NCBI GenBank assembly: GCA_039973685.1
Contig: JBDWKL010000025.1
Span: forward strand, 1-64,000
Length of the DNA: 64,000 nucleotides
Reading direction: 5' to 3'
Origin: Hyphomicrobiales bacterium
Lineage (GTDB): Bacteria; Pseudomonadota; Alphaproteobacteria; Rhizobiales; JACESI01
The notes beneath the pieces were generated by a model. The model had not been told where the DNA came from, did no database searches, and saw only the letters and a program-made list of their open reading frames with translations. The position numbers and the translations under genes were made by a program. Positions 8,203 to 18,800 of the stretch are shown piece after piece; position 1 is the first letter of the stretch; each line of letters begins with the position of its first letter.

Positions 8203-10971
8203 TTAAGAGGCTTCCGAAAATAGCGGGGTTTGACTGTCTTGTTTTTTAAGACGGCTATCAATTTCGCGCATGAGTTGATCATGAATTCTTTGCAGTTCTT
8301 CCAGTTCTAACTGGGCAGAATTTAGGTTTTTATCTTGTCCGGCCTTTTCGATTGCAGCACAACTGCTTGATAAAGTGGAAGCAGAAACATTTGCAGCCAT
8401 TGATTTTAACGCGTGCGCATTTTCGAAAACCATCTTCGCATCGGCTTGTTGAAAACCGTCTAAAATTTGGCTCACAAGTACTGGTGCATTCGCCTGATAT
8501 AGCGAAAGGAGTTTGTTGAAACTAACCTCAAACGCATCACCAAGGATTTCCCTTAGGTTATCCAGAGCTTGTTCATCAAATAGATTATGAGATTGTTGAG
8601 GCGTGGATGAGCCGTTTTGAGTGGCTAAGTTTGCTTCTTTGATTTCAGTTTGAATTTCATCTTTGTCCAACCATTTCATCAAACCTTGATGAAGAGTTTC
8701 CATCGTAAAAGGCTTCACAATGATGCCGTCCATGCCAGCGTCTTTCCATTGATCAGCAATTTTGTCTGCAAGGTGCGCGGTTAAAGCGATGATAGGTGTT
8801 GGCGTCTTTTTCTGTTCTAATTCTCTTTGTCGAATTATCTCTGTGGTCTGGAAGCCATCCATTTCCGGCATGCTGCAGTCCATAAAGACCAAATCAAAGG
8901 GTTGCTGGTTGAAAGCAGCAAGAGCCTCCAATCCATTTTCTGCAACGATAGGCTCTATATCAAAACGGTTGAGGGCCTGCACAATGACTTCGCGGTTTAC
9001 GGGGTTATCATCCGCCACGAGTATTTGACGACCTTTGAACGAAGCAAACCCATTGTCACGGGTTCCTGTGTCACCAAACAGGGCCTTGGCTTTTGGTGCC
9101 TCAACAAGAAGCCGTTTAGCTACCTCAAGTGCGCCACAGCTAGAAGCAGGAAGGTTGATGAGGTCATGTACTTTGTCTTCATCAATCAGCTTCTCGACGG
9201 TAAACTCACCAAGCCCAGTTAGAGCCACGCAATATTGCGCCCAAACCTTCCCCCGCAGTGTTAACAAGTCGGAGGTTCGGGCAATCACGTAATCAACTTT
9301 GAATTCTTGAGCTTTAACTTGATCAACGCTTGCTCGTGACACGACATCAATACCGCACCGTTCGAATGCGTCCTTCAACACATGGAAAGTTGCACTGCTC
9401 GGCATAACCAGAAGAGCACGTTTATTTTGTACATCAGGTTTTTTGACTATTTCCAATGGCACATTGAGAGGCAAATCAAAGAAGAATGTCGATCCATGAC
9501 CTGGCTCGCTTTCGACGCCAATTTCACCACCCATTGCCTCAACAAGCCGCTTACAAATTGGGAGGCCGAGACCTGTCCCACCATATTTACGTGTGGTTGA
9601 TTGGTCTGCCTGAACAAAGCTTTCAAATACTTTACCCAGCTTATCGCGGTGGATGCCGACACCAGTATCTTTTACAGCTATGCGAATAGACGAAGACGCA
9701 TGGGGACTTTGTTCAATATAGATTTGAACATGGCCGGCCTCAGTGAACTTCAATGCGTTATTGACGAGATTGCTCAAAACTTGGTTGAGCCGAACTGGAT
9801 CACCATCGATCTCAGTGGGAATATTGGGACCTATATAACAGGCAATATCGAGTTGCTTTTCTTGTGCTGCTTGCCAAAATAATGACATCACATCTTCGCT
9901 GAAGGTGCGCACATTCACCGGGATAGATTCAAGATCTAAATTGCCAGATTCGATCTTGGAAAAATCCAACACGTCATTGATGATTGTAAGCAGACTTCGG
10001 CCTGATTTCATAACAACATCAGCGTATCTTTGTTGCTTTGGCTGAAGGTTAGCTGTTGTCAGAAGCTCGGCCATCACGAGCATACCGTTCATTGGTGTTC
10101 TGATCTCATGGCTCATTGTCGCCAAAAACTCTGATTTAGCTGCGTTCGCCGTTTCGGCTTCGTTTTTAGCAACAGTCAATTCTTGTGTTCGGTCTGCAAC
10201 CTTGTCTTCCAAAGTATGTTGGTAATCTAGTAGTGCGTCATTTCGGCTCTCAATGCCTTCTAACATCTCATTGAAAGAATGTTCTAAAACCCCAATCTCT
10301 CCCTTGGTCTTTTCTTCTGTTCTAGAAGAATAACTCTGTGTTGAGCCGACCTTTTGCATAAAGGATGACAGAGTGCGTATTGGTTGGGTCAATAGGCGGA
10401 TTGAACGCATTAAAAGCAGGATTGTGAGGAGTGATGACCCAACAGCAATTGCCAATGTGAAAAGCAGGTTCTTGATTAACCCAGAGCGAATGGATGAAAT
10501 ATCTGACAGCAGGCGCACATGGCCAATTACGGATCCAGACTTTCGAATTTCTTCTTCTACCCATAAGTCATTATGAAGGAGAAAATTAGAAAAGGCCTCC
10601 TCCTCTAAATTCCGATTGTCTCGCTTTAAAATCGCTTGATAACCGACTTCAGCGTAGGGTTTTCCATGCAGATCGAAAACAGATGCGAATTTGAACTCAT
10701 CAAACCGACCGATCCCCGTCAAAATCCTTTGAACACCACCTCGATTACCTTCAGCCATGGCGTCTGCGATTGGTGCTGAAAATACGATGGCAGCACCCCG
10801 CAAGGCGTTTCTCTTTGTTGTGATTTCCCGTTCAAACGAGAAATAAGAAAGCACCGTGAAGGAGACCATCATTGACACAAATATCAATGCACCAAGGGTG
10901 ATTGAAAGTCGAATATGCAGACTGTCACGATAGCGCGCTGTTTGTTTAGGTGTTTGTCCTCCTGCCATCAT
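8203..10971 (-). CDS. BarA-like hybrid sensor histidine kinase with receiver and HPt domains
   Basis: The 922-aa inner-membrane kinase has two membrane segments (about residues 23-45 and 168-190) that bracket a periplasmic sensor region, then HAMP, coiled coil, HisKA (phosphoacceptor in [12 protein letters not shown], about 285), HATPase ([15 protein letters not shown]), a degenerate receiver-like segment, a canonical receiver ([20 protein letters not shown]) and a C-terminal HPt domain ([11 protein letters not shown]). This is the full four-step phosphorelay layout of BarA/TorS-type kinases. The gene begins 6 bp after the TadG-like gene with an AGGA ribosome site, so the two are probably cotranscribed. 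The EAL response regulator follows. The signal is unknown. Confidence 0.92.
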   Translation of the reverse strand: MMAGGQTPKQTARYRDSLHIRLSITLGALIFVSMMVSFTVLSYFSFEREITTKRNALRGAAIVFSAPIADAMAEGNRGGVQRILTGIGRFDEFKFASVFDLHGKPYAEVGYQAILKRDNRNLEEEAFSNFLLHNDLWVEEEIRKSGSVIGHVRLLSDISSIRSGLIKNLLFTLAIAVGSSLLTILLLMRSIRLLTQPIRTLSSFMQKVGSTQSYSSRTEEKTKGEIGVLEHSFNEMLEGIESRNDALLDYQHTLEDKVADRTQELTVAKNEAETANAAKSEFLATMSHEIRTPMNGMLVMAELLTTANLQPKQQRYADVVMKSGRSLLTIINDVLDFSKIESGNLDLESIPVNVRTFSEDVMSLFWQAAQEKQLDIACYIGPNIPTEIDGDPVRLNQVLSNLVNNALKFTEAGHVQIYIEQSPHASSSIRIAVKDTGVGIHRDKLGKVFESFVQADQSTTRKYGGTGLGLPICKRLVEAMGGEIGVESEPGHGSTFFFDLPLNVPLEIVKKPDVQNKRALLVMPSSATFHVLKDAFERCGIDVVSRASVDQVKAQEFKVDYVIARTSDLLTLRGKVWAQYCVALTGLGEFTVEKLIDEDKVHDLINLPASSCGALEVAKRLLVEAPKAKALFGDTGTRDNGFASFKGRQILVADDNPVNREVIVQALNRFDIEPIVAENGLEALAAFNQQPFDLVFMDCSMPEMDGFQTTEIIRQRELEQKKTPTPIIALTAHLADKIADQWKDAGMDGIIVKPFTMETLHQGLMKWLDKDEIQTEIKEANLATQNGSSTPQQSHNLFDEQALDNLREILGDAFEVSFNKLLSLYQANAPVLVSQILDGFQQADAKMVFENAHALKSMAANVSASTLSSSCAAIEKAGQDKNLNSAQLELEELQRIHDQLMREIDSRLKKQDSQTPLFSEAS

Positions 10972-10977
10972 AAAGTC

Positions 10978-12294
10978 CTAAAGTTCCTTGCGGCCCGTTA
11001 ATATGGGTCCACCCCCGTTAGGAGCGAGACCTTCTGGCACAGGAACGGTTGAGGCGCTAAAGTCAGAATTAATCTGAAGTTCAGGCCCGTCACCAGTCTC
11101 GATTTGATGAGCAATTATAGCCGTCCAATTGGACTGCTGCCCTAGCCTACTGGCCTTATCGATAACGAACTTTCCACGCGGCAAATAAACTGTACCCTCA
11201 AAGCGTTCCGCATCTCGTGTTTCAATCCTGAAACTACGGTTAGGAGGTGAATTTCTGTCTTCAAAAAATAGTAAGCCCGCCATTGGGCCTTCATCTGGTG
11301 CAGTCAGACTAACTTGGCTCGAGCCTGTAAACGCGAAGGTTGATTCTTCACCGGTGAAAAACATACCGACGTTCTCACCTGTAATTGTCGCGTCGCCTGT
11401 AATTTCTAACGGCCCGTCTTTGAAAACATAGACACCCGGTTCAAATGAAACTTCAAGCCTTCCGGTAACTCTTAACCCATTGCAATATGTACCGGGGGTA
11501 AATGTAAGAACACCGCCTTGAAAGCGTGGATCTTGCCTCACTCGCCCAGTTGAAAAAGATAAATTTGTGTTGTCAGCACTACAGGCCTCAATCTCAGGAT
11601 ATGCTCTGTTTGCTAACGGGTCATCAATCGGTGGACTATCGGTGATTGGGCTTGGATTAAAGTTAGCCTCAAATCCACCAAACCCACCTGAGGTAAATGT
11701 AGATGCAGCCTCCAAGAATGAATTCGGGTGTTGGAGGTCGAGACCGACAGTGGAGCTTGAGTTTGAATAAACTCCACACCCATTTGCCATTATTGTTGAT
11801 TCACCACTCATGAATAAAGATTGGTCATTGGTTTCATCGAGTGCAATCACACAAATACTTTGATCTCCAGCCAAAGACGCCGTGGCAGAAACATTTAAAG
11901 GTGTCACACGATCATTGATAAGATGAGCAAAAAATGGGCTCCATTTATAAGCAACATCAACTGTTACCCACTTGGCATCAGGGTCGACTATCACACCAAT
12001 ATCGAGATCGCCTGAGCCTTCTGCGGCGACGGAATGTTCTTTTCCAAAATTCACAAAAACATATTGTTTCGCGACCGCTTTAATATCTTGCTCATTCGTG
12101 CTTGCTAAGCCCAATTCATTTACACTGGCAAGCGCGGCAGCGTCAGCGGCTTTTTGTAACATCGCTTTTTGTTGCCGAAGCACTGCGATATCCACAGCAC
12201 CGCCTAAGCCGACAATGAGCACTACAAATCCAATGGACATGATCATAGCCATGCTCCCACTTGAATCTTTCAAAAGCGCTCTCAACAACCGCAT
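10978..12294 (-). CDS. TadG-like exported protein
   Basis: The protein is about 438 aa from ATG 12294; a TTG at 12318 adds eight residues and is less likely. The N-terminus (DSSGSMAMIMSIGFVVLIVG, then DIAVLRQQKAMLQKAADAAA) is the TadG/TadE-like pseudopilin-type membrane segment. The rest (residues about 100-438) is periplasmic or extracytoplasmic, beta-rich and asparagine/glycine-rich, with no recognisable vWA MIDAS motif. TadG-type proteins are linked to Flp pili or envelope assembly, but no other tad genes are in the window. It heads a probable operon with the hybrid kinase and the EAL regulator, so it may be an envelope protein whose state is sensed by that kinase (inference). Confidence 0.8.
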   Translation of the reverse strand: MRLLRALLKDSSGSMAMIMSIGFVVLIVGLGGAVDIAVLRQQKAMLQKAADAAALASVNELGLASTNEQDIKAVAKQYVFVNFGKEHSVAAEGSGDLDIGVIVDPDAKWVTVDVAYKWSPFFAHLINDRVTPLNVSATASLAGDQSICVIALDETNDQSLFMSGESTIMANGCGVYSNSSSTVGLDLQHPNSFLEAASTFTSGGFGGFEANFNPSPITDSPPIDDPLANRAYPEIEACSADNTNLSFSTGRVRQDPRFQGGVLTFTPGTYCNGLRVTGRLEVSFEPGVYVFKDGPLEITGDATITGENVGMFFTGEESTFAFTGSSQVSLTAPDEGPMAGLLFFEDRNSPPNRSFRIETRDAERFEGTVYLPRGKFVIDKASRLGQQSNWTAIIAHQIETGDGPELQINSDFSASTVPVPEGLAPNGGGPILTGRKEL

Positions 12295-12424
12295 AAAATT
12301 AACACCGACAAATTCCAAACAGGGGGAAACCTAGCATTGAATAATTAAAACCAATTTCACAGACGCCCACTTTAGCAATCAATTGGAAATGTAGTGAACG
12401 GTTTGATAACAGTTTCGACCTCTT

Positions 12425-12610
12425 GTCTTGGGGGCCGTTGTCAGAATGAACATACACAGGCGGGCAGCGCGAAATGACAAGGTCGGCGAGTGCACGACGA
12501 ACCATATCGAGCGTACTGCCTTGCCGACCTAATCAATGCACTTGCCCAACTAACACATTTGCTTGTCGTAAATTTGCGACAACCTCTTTGGGTTTGTGGT
12601 GGTTTTCTCG
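12425..12610 (-). pseudogene. IS3-family transposase remnant
   Basis: On the minus strand KPKEVVANLRQANVLVGQ (about 12543-12595) matches the start of IS3/IS407-type OrfA. After a stop, ALADLVISRCPPVYVHSDNGP (about 12430-12495) matches the integrase-core segment of OrfB, which carries the second catalytic aspartate. Almost all intervening sequence is missing, so this is an internally deleted, dead insertion sequence. It occupies most of the 337-bp gap between the HlyD gene and the TadG-like gene. Nothing else is recognisable there. Confidence 0.75.
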
Positions 12611-12631
12611 TTTCTCCCTTCGAACGTTCAG

Positions 12632-14002
12632 CTATTCAATGAATGTGCGTGAAAGACGATTGCTGAGCGGTTGTAAGAGATAGCTGATCGCCGTGCGCTC
12701 ACCAGTATTGACGAAAATATCGGCGGGCATACCAGGCACGAACTTCAAATCCTCGACATCAGCTGACTGCTCCTCATCAAGCTGCACTTTCGCAACAAAA
12801 TACTCAGCACCACTGCGTTCGTCTCGAATGCTGTCGGCAGAAAGGTCCAAGATAATGCCTTGCGCTTCAGGCACGTTGGTTTGATCGAATGCGGTTAGGC
12901 GAATACGAGTTTCCTGTCCAATCCGCAGTTTTTCGATATCTGTCGGGCTAACACGAGCCGCCACGACCAAGGCTTCATCTGCGGGTACGATATCTAAAAT
13001 ATCTTCACCTGGACGGATAACACCGCCTTGTGTGTAGATGTTCAAGTTGACAATCTTACCGCTAACTGGCGCTTTGACATCGATACGTTTTTGCCGTTGT
13101 ACAACACCTAAATATTGCGGTTCGACCGTTGCCAATTGTGCTTGGATTGAAGCGAGTTCAGCAGTCGCACGCTCACGCCGGTTCTGCTTCTCACTTAAAC
13201 CAGAGAGTTGTAGCTCACCAATTTGATTGCGCGCCCGTGCTTGGGAGGTTTTAAAAGAGGCATCTTGACCACGCAGCCGTTCAATTTCACGTTGTACAAC
13301 ATTCACACGGCTTGCGGATGCATAACCCTGTTTAAAGAGCTTTTGAAGGCCGCCTAATTCGCGCCTTGCGATGTTAAGTTGGTTTTGGTTTGCTCCGCGT
13401 TGATTTTCCAACCCTTCGATTTCCTGATTCAGACTTTCAACCCGCTGCTCCAAAATTTCTTCCTCACTTTGCCTTGCGACTTGTTGAGTATCAAACAGAC
13501 GTTTTTGGGTTTGATAAGTAGCTCGAAACTTTTTCTCATCCAATCGCTTTGAAATCTCAGGATCGATGCGAACAGGCGGAAACCTATCGTCACCTTGTAG
13601 TTCTGCCGTAAGACGGGCGCGGCGCAGAACCAATTCGGAGAACTGGCCGCCAAGAACGGTTAAATTGACATCCGTGTCAGTGCTATCAAGTCGCAGTAGG
13701 GTTTGATTGGCTTCTACCACATCACCTTCTTTGATGAGGAGTTCGCTTACAATCCCCCCTTCAAGGTGCTGAACTGTTTTGCGGTTGCCTTCCACCACGA
13801 AAGAAGCTGGCGCAACAACGGCACCGTCCAGCTTTGTCATCAGCGACCAATAAATGGAACCACCGACGAAAAACGCAACACAAAGCAATCCAAAAATGAC
13901 CAATCGCGAAATTCGCGTTGAACTCGACATATAGGCAGCTGAGATATCCTGAGCGGATAGTGCATGGGAATTTCTATCATAGGGTTTAAGAGACTGGTTC
14001 AT
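12632..14002 (-). CDS. Type I secretion membrane-fusion protein (HlyD/PrtE family)
   Basis: The 456-aa periplasmic adaptor has one N-terminal membrane segment (about residues 33-52), a lipoyl half-motif (VQHLEGGIVSELLIKEGDVV), a long coiled-coil hairpin (about 120-275), the second lipoyl half (RIDVKAPVSGKIVNLNIYTQ) and the HlyD C-terminal beta domain. It connects the inner-membrane ABC exporter to an outer-membrane TolC-type channel, which is not encoded nearby. Its start overlaps the exporter gene by 4 bp, showing translational coupling. The likely substrate is the RTX protein directly upstream, and possibly the RTX proteins at 1-5.8 kb. Confidence 0.93.
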   Translation of the reverse strand: MNQSLKPYDRNSHALSAQDISAAYMSSSTRISRLVIFGLLCVAFFVGGSIYWSLMTKLDGAVVAPASFVVEGNRKTVQHLEGGIVSELLIKEGDVVEANQTLLRLDSTDTDVNLTVLGGQFSELVLRRARLTAELQGDDRFPPVRIDPEISKRLDEKKFRATYQTQKRLFDTQQVARQSEEEILEQRVESLNQEIEGLENQRGANQNQLNIARRELGGLQKLFKQGYASASRVNVVQREIERLRGQDASFKTSQARARNQIGELQLSGLSEKQNRRERATAELASIQAQLATVEPQYLGVVQRQKRIDVKAPVSGKIVNLNIYTQGGVIRPGEDILDIVPADEALVVAARVSPTDIEKLRIGQETRIRLTAFDQTNVPEAQGIILDLSADSIRDERSGAEYFVAKVQLDEEQSADVEDLKFVPGMPADIFVNTGERTAISYLLQPLSNRLSRTFIE

Positions 14003-15762
14003 GATGGCACCTTCACGTTTTCTGCGGCACGCGCAATTTCATCGGTAGCTGCTTGAATGCGCTTGACCGGATTGTTGTCGAATACTTTACGGGTTTGCTG
14101 TCGAAGCACTTCTTCCTTCGGGCCAAAACTAGTCTGAGTGCCATTGTTGAGGATCAAAACTTTATTGACGGCCTGTAGGGCGCTTGGGCGATGGGTCATC
14201 ACCACCACAACCGCGCGACGCCTTTGTGCTGCTTGAACCGCGCGCAAAAGGGCAGTGTCGCCATTTGCATCTAGGTTGGAGTTTGGTTCATCAAGCACGA
14301 GAAGAAACGGGTCTTTGTAAAGCGCCCGTGCAAGGCCTAAGCGTTGACGCTGCCCGCCAGAGAGGAATAAGCCATCTTTTCCAAGCTCTGATTCATAGCC
14401 ATCAGGCAGGTCCAAAATCATATCATGAACGCCCGCATCCGTCGCCGCTTTGTAGACGGCTCCATCGTCCACATCATCTGCGAAGCGAGCAATGTTATTG
14501 CGGATTGTGCCATCGAAAAGTTCAACATCTTGTGGAAGGTAACCGACCATGCGTCCAAGTTGGTCACTGTTCCACTGAGTTGTCGGGTTCTTGTCGAAGC
14601 AAACTTCTCCTTTTTGAGGGAACCAGATACCAGAGAGCATTCTGGCAAGCGTGGATTTTCCTGATCCACTGCGCCCAATCACCGCGACAACATCGCCTGC
14701 ATCCATATTGAATGTTATGTTTGAGAGCGTTGCATTTTGCGCCAATGGTGGGCCTGCTTTTTGGATATTTACGCTGAGGCTTGATCTGGCATTTGGTAAA
14801 AGCAACTTTGGCTTTTCGGCAGGGTTTTCCAACGTCAAACGCTTTAGTTTGCGAAACGACGTGGAGGCTGCCAATAGGGTGCGCCATTGACCAATTCCTT
14901 GGTCAATGGGCGCGAGCGCACGGCCAATGATGATGGTTGCAGCAATCATAGCACCGGCTGAGGTGTCGCCGGCGATGGCGAGTGCTGCGCCAACACCAAG
15001 TACAGCGGACTGTAAGGCCATGCGAAAGGTTTTCGAGATCGTTGCAAAAGTTGAGATACGATCTGTCACTTGGGTTTTGAAATAGCTTGCCGTGATCTGT
15101 AGAGAATTCCAACGGCGTGCAAGGTCGTTACGCATACCCATAGACTGGATAAGCTCCGCATTGCGTTCGCAGGTAGCGAATAGACCATCGCTGCGACCAC
15201 GATTATGCGCCACTTGCTGCATCGGTTCGTTACTCGCGGAACTATTGATCATTGCAAGAATAATCAACACAACCGCACCAACAACACCGAGCAACCCGAG
15301 ATAGGGATGAAGGATGAAAAGAACACCAAGGTAAATTGGAACCCATGGCATATCGAAGAATGGAATTAGCCCGCTGCCAGAAAGAAAATCGCGAAAGGCA
15401 TTCACATCGGCAACAACATTATCGCCAGTTTTGGCACGGCCTTCGACTTTACGGCGCATGGTACTTGTCAAAACAGGAATGCCAACATCCAGTTCAAATC
15501 TGGTGCCAAGGCGGCTTAGGATGCGAGACCGAATAAACTCGAGCAATCCGATGACAAGAAAAGCACCGGCGAGGAGAAGACTTAGCGCAATCAGCGTATC
15601 TTCATTTTGGCTTGTTAGTACCCGATCATAGACCTGTAGCATGTAAAGGGGACCAGTAAGCATCAGCAGGTTCAACACAAGGCTGAACAAAGCAATAGCA
15701 ACAAAACCGCTCTTAAGGGTTTTCATCGCTGTAGAAATTGGGTTTTGATTATCGACCATCAC
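13999..15762 (-). CDS. Type I secretion ABC permease/ATPase (PrtD family)
   Basis: The 587-aa half-transporter has an N-terminal transmembrane domain (about residues 15-300, six helices) and an ABC ATPase domain with Walker A GRSGSGKST, signature LSGGQRQRLGLARAL and Walker B LLVLDEP. It lacks a C39 peptidase domain, as in PrtD/LapB-type exporters of RTX proteins with uncleaved C-terminal signals. It drives ATP-dependent export through the HlyD adaptor encoded next. It lies 70 bp downstream of a large RTX gene, with a hairpin terminator in the gap, which fits attenuation of exporter relative to substrate. Confidence 0.94.
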   Translation of the reverse strand: MMVDNQNPISTAMKTLKSGFVAIALFSLVLNLLMLTGPLYMLQVYDRVLTSQNEDTLIALSLLLAGAFLVIGLLEFIRSRILSRLGTRFELDVGIPVLTSTMRRKVEGRAKTGDNVVADVNAFRDFLSGSGLIPFFDMPWVPIYLGVLFILHPYLGLLGVVGAVVLIILAMINSSASNEPMQQVAHNRGRSDGLFATCERNAELIQSMGMRNDLARRWNSLQITASYFKTQVTDRISTFATISKTFRMALQSAVLGVGAALAIAGDTSAGAMIAATIIIGRALAPIDQGIGQWRTLLAASTSFRKLKRLTLENPAEKPKLLLPNARSSLSVNIQKAGPPLAQNATLSNITFNMDAGDVVAVIGRSGSGKSTLARMLSGIWFPQKGEVCFDKNPTTQWNSDQLGRMVGYLPQDVELFDGTIRNNIARFADDVDDGAVYKAATDAGVHDMILDLPDGYESELGKDGLFLSGGQRQRLGLARALYKDPFLLVLDEPNSNLDANGDTALLRAVQAAQRRRAVVVVMTHRPSALQAVNKVLILNNGTQTSFGPKEEVLRQQTRKVFDNNPVKRIQAATDEIARAAENVKVPS

Positions 15763-15782
15763 GACACCTCTTCGTATGGATT

Positions 15783-15818
15783 AAAATAAAAGAGGAGTAG
15801 CGGCATCGCCGCTACTCC
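15783..15818 (-). terminator. Intrinsic terminator/attenuator between RTX substrate and exporter genes
   Basis: Reading the minus strand, an 11-bp perfect stem (GGAGTAGCGGC and its complement, plus coordinates 15794-15818) with a 3-nt loop is followed by TCTTTTATTTT (15793-15783). It sits in the 70-bp gap between the RTX stop and the exporter start, so most transcripts of the RTX gene should end here and readthrough would express the exporter. Confidence 0.85.
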
Positions 15819-15832
15819 GGTTCGTTAGGGAG

Positions 15833-18800
15833 TTAAGCCACGAAGTCGTTTTCGCTTAGGCTATCAACATCGACACCTGCGAGGCGCACGCTTGCTGCTT
15901 CACCAAGGCTGAGGACTGCATCGTCTCCATCCTGTTGTGCATTAGACAGCGCACCTGCAACGTCGAAGTCAGGACCGAAGTCGCCAAGTTGGATGCTATC
16001 CACGCCTGCTTCAAAATCGACGATGGTATCAATGCCGTCACCATCATTGAAAATGAATGTGTCAGCGCCTGCACCACCGATGAGCGTGTCGTTGCCTATG
16101 CCGCCGATAAGCGTGTCGTTACCGCCCTCGCCGTTTAGCGTGTCATCACCGGCTTGACCGTTGAGCACGTTAACGCCTGAGTTTCCTGACAGATCATCAG
16201 CACCACCATTTGCACTGGCAGCATTGTTTGAACCATTGATGTTTTCAAAGTTCAAAACAGTATCAGATAGAGCATCGCCTATTGTAGCGACACCGTTGCC
16301 ATCTTCATCCAGATCAAGCGTAACTCCGCCACCAGCTGAAAAGAGCGCTGTATCAATACCGCTCCCGCCATCGATGGTGTCGACACCACCGAATGAATGG
16401 ATGGCATCGTTACCAGCACCACCTTCGAGGATGTTGGTTTCATTGTTACCCAAGATCAGATCATCGCCAGATGTACCGACGACATTTTCAAAGTCATCAA
16501 CTTCACTAACAACTTCACCATCAACACGGATTTCACCGTCCTGCGATGCTGGGCCAGGCTGTGGAGTGTTGACATCAAGGTCGATCACCACGCCTTCACC
16601 AAAGCTGCTCAAATCAATGGTATCTACGTCGTCAGAACCGATAACGTTTTCAATTGAAAACAGCACGTCAGTCTCAACAACCTCATCGATAACATCTTCA
16701 CCAACAACACCAGTTGCAGAGATTGGTTCAGACACATCCAGTGTTGCACCCGCATCCACAAGCGTATCTTGAACCACTGGGCCATTGATGCCAGCTGGTG
16801 CATTGTGCAAGTGAATAGCAGACAGAACGCCCGGAGCAGGTGTTTGCAGGTCACTTTCAGCAAGGCCAACAACGTTGAGTTCGCTTGAGTAAACAACTTC
16901 ACCAGTTTCTAGGTTTTGTCTGATTGTCAGTGTTGCACTACCTGTTGCTGCACTGTCAGACAATGGACCAGGTTCTTGGGCTGCATCGAGATCGCCTGCC
17001 AATGTGATAACGCGGAAACCGTGCTCGGTTACATCGTTTTCAACAAACAGCTGACCGCGAATTTCTCCACCAGCAAAATCCGTCGTGTGGATATTGTAGT
17101 AAAGGTTTCCAGCAACCGCTTCTTCGATGAATTGCTCACCATAAGAATCGCCTGCTTCATTGACGATAGCCTCATCAACAACAACAGAAAAACCAGTCTC
17201 ACGGGTAGCTGTACCATTACCATTTGCATCAAGACGAACTGTTACAGGAACATCCAAGTCAGAGAAGTCAGCTGTATCAATGCCGTCTCCACCTTCTAGG
17301 AAGTCACTGCCGAGACCGCCAACAAGCGTATCGTCGCCGTCACCAGCAATAATAGCATCACGTCCGGCACCGCCGTCGATCACACCATTGATTTCACCAA
17401 GGTTGACCAGAATGTCATCGCCGTCACCCAGCAAAACATTACCGTTGATCACACCTTCATCATCGTTGACGATCGTCACAGCGCCTGCGTCACGTGCATC
17501 AATCGCGTTCACTGTACCGCGAATTTCGCCTTCGTTGATAATCGCACCTAAAAGGTCAACACCACCATCAATACGAATACCCGCAGCTGCATCTGATGCA
17601 TCAGAACCAGCGATAAGGCCTTCGTTCTGGATAACGCCAGCAAAGCTTGCATCTTCCTGACCAGTAAATACGCGCAAGCCATCACCAATAGTGTTGCCTT
17701 CACTCGCATCGCCGCGACCTTGGATAGTGCCTTCATTGAATATGGAAGCAGAAACAATATCGCCAGCCACATCGCCTGTTTGAAGCGATACACCAGAACC
17801 ATTGTTACCTTCTCCAGCATCAATCAAACCACGGTTGGTAAGCGTATAATTATCCGCTGTACCATCTGCATAAACAGTACCGTTACGCTGATCACCCGTA
17901 CCGAGAATTGAGCCTTCGTTGATGACTTCAAGGCCTTCGCCGTCAATGTTCAATGCACGGCTGTCAGAAGTTACTTCACCCGTGTTGATGAATTGACCAC
18001 CAGCGTGATTGCCAGTTCCGAAATAAACACCGTTTTGAACGCCAGAGATCAGACCACTATTGGTCAATGTACCTTGGAAGTTCACGCCGTTTACAACGCG
18101 GACACCCGCAACAGTTCCATTGGCACCTTCTGATGTGATTGTGCCACTGTTTGTAATGTCACCATCAAAGTCACCGCTGTTTCCAACATTGCCGATGCGA
18201 ACACCATCGCCTGCTGCATTCGTTCCTGCGGCTGCATCTCCACGCCCTTGAATAAGGCCGTCATTGTTCAACGCGAACGAGTTGCTTCCAGCAATTTCTG
18301 CACCAAAGCCAGAGCCTTGATTGCCCTCACCTGCATCAACAACACCTGTAGACGCGTTATTGAAAGTGAAGTCTTGAGCTGTTCCATCTGCGTAAACTGT
18401 ACCATTACGTTGGTCACTCGTACCGACGATATCGCCAGCGTTGTTTACTTCAAGTCCGATGCCATCAATGTTGAAAGCTCGGCTGTCAGAAGAGATAACA
18501 CCACCTTCAAGGTTGTTGAAAACACCGCCCGTGTGGTCAGCGCCTTCGCCATTGACTGGATTGCCGAAGTAAACACCGTTTTGTACGCCGCTGATTTCGC
18601 CAGCATTGTTAAACTCGCCTTGGAATGAAACACCATTGACGAAACGCACACCAGCAACAGTGCCATTAGCACCCTCAGAAGTGATCGTACCGGTATTGTT
18701 GATTGTTGCATCGGTTGAGCCGATATTGCCAACATTACCGATACGAACACCGTCACCTGCAAGGTTTGACCCGGCAGAAGCATCGCCGCGACCTTGGATA

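Noticed and set aside
14184-14711. Plus-strand open frame of 175 codons inside the ABC exporter gene
   Set aside because: It is antisense to a clearly coding ATPase domain and has no recognisable protein features.
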